Assembly: GCA_020186115.1 (NCBI GenBank)
Contig: WSYJ01000186.1
Location: 434,001-498,000, forward strand
Length of the DNA stretch: 64,000 nucleotides
Direction of reading: 5' to 3'
From: Histomonas meleagridis
Lineage: Eukaryota; Parabasalia; Tritrichomonadida; Dientamoebidae
A model generated the notes under the pieces. That model was given only the letters and a program-made list of their open reading frames with translations, searched no databases and was not told the DNA's origin. This document shows positions 58,862 through 64,000 of this stretch, piece by piece. Numbering within the stretch: the first letter of the stretch is position 1; each line of letters begins with the position of its first letter. Made by a program: the position numbers and the translations under genes.

Positions 58862-60513
58862 ATAATTTTCTTTACTATTTATAAATGAGATTCTTGATTC
58901 TATAAGGGATTATTTTATTTCTGATTTCAAAATTATCCAATTATTAAAGCAGTGTTAATAATATAAAACAAATGGTTTTCCCTTATAGATTCAATTGAAA
59001 ATCGGAAATGGTATTTCTATCATAAGGATAATAAATAAAATGTCAATAGTAGGATTTACCATAAGTTAAAAGACGCACGAAATTTGGTTCCGATTAGCAA
59101 CACTTAAAAATAACATTGGACTTGATCGTGATGATCCAAATTGTAAAAAAAGTTTTTTTTTAGATGTCAATAACATTTTTGGGAATAACTCTAAGAAATT
59201 TCTAAAAAGCATATATATACATATTTCCAATGTACATAGTATGTAAAGACAGTTATATTATAACTAGATTCATTTGGCAAATTTATGATTAATTTATGGG
59301 AAAATTATCAAGAATATGTCTGAAGAACAATCACCATTTCTACTCCATCTGTTTTATGTGTTAAATTTTCAAGTGAACATGAAATTATTGCTATCATAAG
59401 TGGTAAAGGCAAAACTATTCATCTTTAAATAATAATTTCATGAATTGGACATATTGCATTTAGTTCTCGTGGTGTTATGAAAATAATCTTTAACTAAAAA
59501 AATTATACTTACAATTAATCACTATAATTTTAATGTACCTTCTGTTCTATTTCAAGTTACTCGTAACACAATATGGAAATCAACATTTCTTTTTGATTTA
59601 GCGAAAAATTATATAAATCATTCCAAATTAAAAAATGCAACATTTAATAATAAGGAATTTCACATACTTATTATGTGTACTTGAAAAGATAATTTGATTT
59701 AATCCACTAATAGTTCTCAAAATTTAAACTATAGATTAATATATATTAATATAAAGCAGTATGATGAAAAGTAATTTCAAGTAACTTTGATACATTAGAT
59801 GACAAGAAAGAAAAGAAAATTTTAAAAATGAAAGAAAAAAACTTTAACATTAATTATTTTTTATTTATATAATTTTTCGAAACCATTTGAAGATAAAATA
59901 AATTTTTTTATGAATATAAAGTAAGTAAAACAATTTATTGCATTCAAAAATATGTGAACATCAACAAAGTAAATTGTATCATGAGAGCTATCATGCATTG
60001 GTAGATAGTCGATTTAAATCAGATTTTCAGAGTAGGTTTAGATTCAATGCTTTACTTAAATAAACATCCCAAATCTTTCGTTTGGCAGTTACATTACAGT
60101 TGTTCCCACTTCTGTGTAATTACCGACTTTGAAATCACTTCTAGTTATTGTAAACATTTTCAAATTAATGACCTTCATTAAGATATTTTTATAATTAATC
60201 ATCATCATTTTGAAAAAAAGTTATTAATTAATACATGAATTGATAAAATGTTCAAAGATATTGTGAATATAGTTTGCCTTAACCTTAAATCGAGAGTGTC
60301 TTAACAATTTGAACACTGAAATAGTTTAAAATCTAATAGAAATTTCCATGAGATCTTTTGGAAATTTTGGTACAGTTACTGCATCACTATAAACGTATAA
60401 AAGTGAACATGGATTTCAAGAAGTGTGATAGTCGTATTTTATAAGAGATTTTTTCAAACAACGAAAAAACATCTTTCACATGAACATTCCACTGAAATCC
60501 ACTTTTTCAAAAC
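58862..60513. other. 1.65-kb gene-poor stretch with decayed coding-like fragments
   Basis: At about 59065-59242 a frame reads HEIWFRLATLKNNIGL then DVNNIFGNNSKKFLKS without an ATG. At about 59340-59430 PSVLCVKFSSEHEIIA resembles a WD40 blade, and at about 59500-59690 SVLFQVTRNTIWKSTFLFDL is open for about 60 codons. The pieces lie in different frames on the plus strand with stops between. This suggests an old, dead gene. The remainder is A/T-rich. Confidence 0.35.
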
Positions 60514-61515
60514 ATGGGTATGTTACGTAATCTTCACAATTTTTTTGGGGAGGAGCGAGAAATGAACCTTTCTCTCGATCAATTTGAAATCATCAGAACC
60601 ATTGGTGTTGGTTCATTCTCTCATGTCGAACTTGCTTTTCATATTCCATCTCAGATTTATTGCGTTCTTAAAATCATGAGTAAAGAAAGAATTATAGAAC
60701 TCAACCAAAAAGAGCATGTTACAAATGAAGTTTACACATTACGTGATGTTCAACATCCTTTTGTTGTTACTCTCCATGGGACCTTTCAAGACGACCGGAA
60801 TGTTTATTTAATGCAAGAATTTATAGCAGGTGGAGAAGTTTTCTCTCATTTACGTACTCTCCAATGTTTTGATCTTGATGTTACTCGTTTTTATGCTGCA
60901 GAGATTCTTCTTGTCTTTCAAATGCTTCATTCCAAAGGATATGTTTATCGAGACCTAAAACCAGAAAATCTTGTTTTCAATGCCGAAGGACACATCAAAT
61001 TTATAGACTTTGGGTTTGCAAAACGGATTGTTGATAGAACATATACTCTTTGTGGGACCCCAGAATACCTAGCGCCTGAGATTATTCGAGGTGAAGGATC
61101 ATCATTTTGTAGTGATTGGTGGGCTTATGGAATATTAATATATGAATTTTTAGTTGGCCAGACACCATTTGTTGATGAGAACGAAAACAAGATGTATCAA
61201 AAGATCTGTCGAGGGCAAGTGTATTTTCCAGATTATATCGACCCAATTACAGCAGATTTCTTGGAAGGCCTCTTAACGGTCGACGCCACACATCGTTTAG
61301 GTTGCACAGCAATTGGAGCAGAAGAGATAAAGCAGCATCAATGGTTCCAAGGAATTGACTGGAGCAAGGTCTATCATATGAGATATCAACCGCCATTGGT
61401 ACCGATTGTTGAAGATGATGGCGATTCAAGTAACTTTGCAGATTATTCTGACCCTGCTACAATACAGGACGTGGTTGCTACAAGATCTGTTGACGTTTAT
61501 TTCGAGGGATTCTAA
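60514..61515 (+). CDS. cAMP-dependent protein kinase catalytic subunit-like (AGC kinase)
   Basis: 333 residues. The kinase domain (about 25-270) shows IGVGSFSHVELA, CVLKIMSK (VAIK-type Lys), the AGC EYxxGGEVFSHLR motif as EFIAGGEVFSHLR, VYRDLKPENLVF, FIDFGFAKR and TLCGTPEYLAPEI, ending with RLGCTAIGAEEIKQHQWF. The C-terminal tail ends SVDVYFEGF, with FxxF-like hydrophobic residues as in PKA. The length matches PKA-C. No pseudosubstrate is included, so it needs a regulatory subunit. The ATG follows TTTTTCAAAACATG. In flagellates PKA acts through RSP3, also present in this window. Confidence 0.93.
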   Translation: MGMLRNLHNFFGEEREMNLSLDQFEIIRTIGVGSFSHVELAFHIPSQIYCVLKIMSKERIIELNQKEHVTNEVYTLRDVQHPFVVTLHGTFQDDRNVYLMQEFIAGGEVFSHLRTLQCFDLDVTRFYAAEILLVFQMLHSKGYVYRDLKPENLVFNAEGHIKFIDFGFAKRIVDRTYTLCGTPEYLAPEIIRGEGSSFCSDWWAYGILIYEFLVGQTPFVDENENKMYQKICRGQVYFPDYIDPITADFLEGLLTVDATHRLGCTAIGAEEIKQHQWFQGIDWSKVYHMRYQPPLVPIVEDDGDSSNFADYSDPATIQDVVATRSVDVYFEGF

Positions 61516-62181
61516 GTAAAATAAATTTGAAAAAATATTTTTCATCAAAGATTTTGTATAAAATATTTTCATAACATCTTTTTTTTTTAATTATTTTTAA
61601 TTCACTATGTTATAACATTACATTTTATTTATTGACAAGCGTTACAGCAATAGAACTTTGTTAAACTCAAATATTTTTAATTTTTTTTTGATGATGGTGT
61701 TATTATTATTCGTATTTTTCATTATGGGTAGATCTCTGACCATTGACATACAGTAGGTTATTTTTTTTTTTCCAATTTAAAAAATTCTATTGAAGGCAAA
61801 ATGACAAAAAAATTAATTTGAAATGATGAATTTTTATGTAAGAATTCAGTTGCAACTGAAAAGTTCCCTACCTGAAAAGTTCAAATTTGTATCTAAAATG
61901 ATCGAAAACCGATGCACCCCAAAGCTGGAGTTCTAATGTAAACTTCGCAAAAAAAGCGTATCGTTCAAGGAACATCCTCCAAATTTGCTATTTTTGTTTT
62001 TGTTGTGTTTAGCATTGACGCAACAAGGCTCCTTGCCGTGAGCTTTCTATTGCTCGAAATTATTTATTTTCTTTTGAAGACTCATCTTGTTGGAACAAGT
62101 CATTTTTTTGTGGGTATGACAAAACGGTTTACGATTAATATCATCTGAAAAAATCGAATAGCAGTTTCTTCAATCTACCAG
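61516..62181. other. intergenic, nothing recognised
   Basis: A/T-rich with several T and A runs. A TCAATCTACCAGATG initiator precedes the exportin-like start. No frame or RNA supported. Confidence 0.5.
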
Positions 62182-64000
62182 ATGAACTTTACAAAAGAAA
62201 ATGTTTTACAAGCTATAGAAGCAGCATCAGGACAAAACCCAAATGATATACAAAATGCTTTAAACTATCTACAAGAATGGAGGGAATCACCTCAAGGAAT
62301 TCAAGTAGCTGTTGATATTTTAATATCTTCTAATAATTTAAACGCAAGACTTTACTCTGCTTCCTTAGTTAATCACCAAATTCAATATGTATGGCATAAT
62401 GTACAGACAGAATCAAAAGCACAAATTCGCCAAGGTTTTTATTCTCTTATTCTTTCTAATGCTCAATTTCCACCAATATCTTCACTTCTAACAGAAGCTC
62501 TATCACAGATAGCCATATTAGATTTTCCAGATGAATTTCCCGAATTTGAATCTGTAATCTTTCCAGGTAACTATGAAGAACTTGAACAAGTTCAATGTGT
62601 TACTTCCACCTCATTACTTGGTTCTTTTGGTAACATGGTTGAAGAATCCACACAGATAACAACAGCACGCAAACAATCTCTTCGAAATTATCTATTAGAC
62701 AAAAACCAAGAGCTTTCAATGGCGGCCAATTTTTGTTTTGTCAGTCAAGATGTTTCCCTCAATTTAAATGGTCTTAAGATCTTCAACATATTATTACAAT
62801 TATTACCCTTAAATCAAGTCATCACACTTAAACCATTTTTACAAAAGGTATGTTTTGAGTTTGTATATAAAGACGAACTTATTGATGACAGTGCCAAATG
62901 TTTACGCACATTATTTTCTAAGCGTATTGATAGTCGAGAAATGTATCCACTTGTACCATTAATTTTATTTTCATTTACATCGCCTAATGCATTATTACCG
63001 AGCGGATTACCTATTTCATCCAAGCAACAAATCATTAATATAATTATGTTATTATTATCACAATTCTTCTTAATGATTTTACCGATATTTTATACACAAC
63101 AAATGGAGCCAAGTCCAACAACACAAACGATACTTAACACATTAAATGAAGAACAAATTTCGATCAATGATTTTTATGTCAATATTATGCATATTTTCGA
63201 GGTAATCATCTCATTAAGGAAAGTCGAAGAACTTTCTACTGAATATTGGGGAATGTGGACAATATTACTCCGGACAATGATTAGTGAGAAGAAGATCTCA
63301 CGCGGCTTATTACATAATTTCATTGCGCCAATTATTGGTCATATCAGGGAAAGTTTATTTGAAGTTATCCCAAATGATTTAATCGATGACTTTACATGTA
63401 GTGCACGTTCTAAGAATGTATGGAATTGTTTAGCATTATATGACTTCGAATCGATGAAACAATTTTTATTAGAAAAGACGCCATCGATATCATTATGTTA
63501 TGCACTTGGTAACTTAGATGATTCATTACCAATTGGCTTTGACTTTTCTATCTTCAATCAATTAATATTTGAAACATTCCAACAATTTTCGAATGAAACA
63601 AACCCTAAGTGTCATGTAAGTTTATTATATTGTTTATCACATGTTAAAACTATTTCAAATCCACAAATATTTAATATGTTTTTCGAATATGCACTTAAAT
63701 GTATATCAGAGACAAGTGGAACAATATTACCAGCTGCTGTTAACGCATTATATTATGCATTTCGGAAAGACATAGAGAATAAACTTGGTACAACATATCA
63801 AAACTTACTCGAAAATGATTGCGCTAAAATGTTATGTCAGTATAGTGAGTTATACTTAAAACAACTTGACTTTAATGACGGAGTTAAAATGTATGTAATA
63901 TCTATCACTTTAACTTCTTATGAAACTGATAAAGATAAAGTCATCGAATTATTGAAGTTACTCATCGACCCGTTAATGGAAGCAATTTCGGTTACTTATC
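62182..64000 (+). CDS. exportin-like importin-beta family karyopherin (5' part, runs off the window)
   Basis: An open frame from ATG 62182 (MNFTKENVLQAIEAASG) stays open to base 64000, so at least 606 residues lie in the window and the 3' end is outside. The N-terminus has an importin-N-like pattern (NNLNARLYSASLVNHQIQYV). The exportin-type stretches DFPDEFPEFESVIFP, KIFNILLQLLPLNQVI and CLRTLFSKRID follow. The order and spacing fit exportins such as XPO1/XPO6, but the exact member is uncertain. The rest is helical HEAT-like repeats. No stop in 606 codons. Confidence 0.8.
   Translation, partial: MNFTKENVLQAIEAASGQNPNDIQNALNYLQEWRESPQGIQVAVDILISSNNLNARLYSASLVNHQIQYVWHNVQTESKAQIRQGFYSLILSNAQFPPISSLLTEALSQIAILDFPDEFPEFESVIFPGNYEELEQVQCVTSTSLLGSFGNMVEESTQITTARKQSLRNYLLDKNQELSMAANFCFVSQDVSLNLNGLKIFNILLQLLPLNQVITLKPFLQKVCFEFVYKDELIDDSAKCLRTLFSKRIDSREMYPLVPLILFSFTSPNALLPSGLPISSKQQIINIIMLLLSQFFLMILPIFYTQQMEPSPTTQTILNTLNEEQISINDFYVNIMHIFEVIISLRKVEELSTEYWGMWTILLRTMISEKKISRGLLHNFIAPIIGHIRESLFEVIPNDLIDDFTCSARSKNVWNCLALYDFESMKQFLLEKTPSISLCYALGNLDDSLPIGFDFSIFNQLIFETFQQFSNETNPKCHVSLLYCLSHVKTISNPQIFNMFFEYALKCISETSGTILPAAVNALYYAFRKDIENKLGTTYQNLLENDCAKMLCQYSELYLKQLDFNDGVKMYVISITLTSYETDKDKVIELLKLLIDPLMEAISVTY

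Overview
The window reads as nuclear DNA of a parabasalid (trichomonad) flagellate, of the Trichomonas/Tritrichomonas type. It is AT-rich. The genes are eukaryotic, lie close together on both strands, and almost all are single uninterrupted frames. Most start codons sit about 1-20 bases after a TCA-type initiator (for example TCATTTTTTTTAATG at histone H4). Many stop codons overlap a TAAA signal. Both are known trichomonad habits. Tim17/22/23-like, flagellar and trichomonad-style TKL-kinase and DUF3447-ankyrin genes fit the same picture. The species cannot be fixed from the sequence alone. Several long frames in this window can be extended upstream through TTG or GTG; I moved those starts to the first supported ATG.

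Layout. 1-15 kb: TBL2-like WD40 protein, RNF5/185-like RING ligase, ribosomal protein eL19, a longin-like protein, an ankyrin-family pseudogene, a WDR60-like dynein-2 intermediate chain, a Tim17-family hydrogenosomal translocase, a RhoGAP, an SPX-SLC13 phosphate transporter, a roadblock dynein light chain, a degenerate SNF2/CHD protein and histone H4. 15-34 kb: importin-5-like karyopherin, radial spoke protein 3, bromodomain protein, GDP-fucose-type transporter, V-ATPase subunit F, CaMKK-like kinase, a Ser/Thr-rich surface protein, a sirtuin, ARL2BP/BART, a large alpha-solenoid and an ER DnaJ. 34-52 kb: ankyrin locus 1 (minus strand), TRAPPC12-like, LRR protein, AT-hook protein, sugar transporter, a repeat-built secreted cationic/acidic polyprotein, a beta-propeller protein, a mucolipin-like channel and a TKL kinase. 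52-64 kb: ankyrin locus 2 (plus strand), a CDK-like kinase relic, an HRI-like eIF2alpha kinase, an unknown protein, a PKA-type kinase and the 5' part of an exportin-like gene.

Two things stand out. First, the gene at 43440-44636 looks like a secreted precursor of antimicrobial-type peptides. Lysine-rich amphipathic segments alternate with acidic spacers, and every asparagine in the 398-residue protein falls at or beside a segment boundary, as expected if a legumain-type (Asn-specific) protease cuts it. Second, both ankyrin loci consist of a ~400-codon head gene followed by an array of single ankyrin repeats with a period of exactly 170 bp in most steps. All 25 ankyrin blocks are open and in register, while the spacers between them carry stops and frame-changing indels. 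This looks like one exon plus one spacer amplified many times, but the spacers lack usable GT-AG splice signals. Either an unusual removal mechanism exists, or the arrays are silent cassettes.

The remaining genes are mostly housekeeping, signalling, trafficking and flagellar. No transposon, tRNA, rRNA or CRISPR was recognised.
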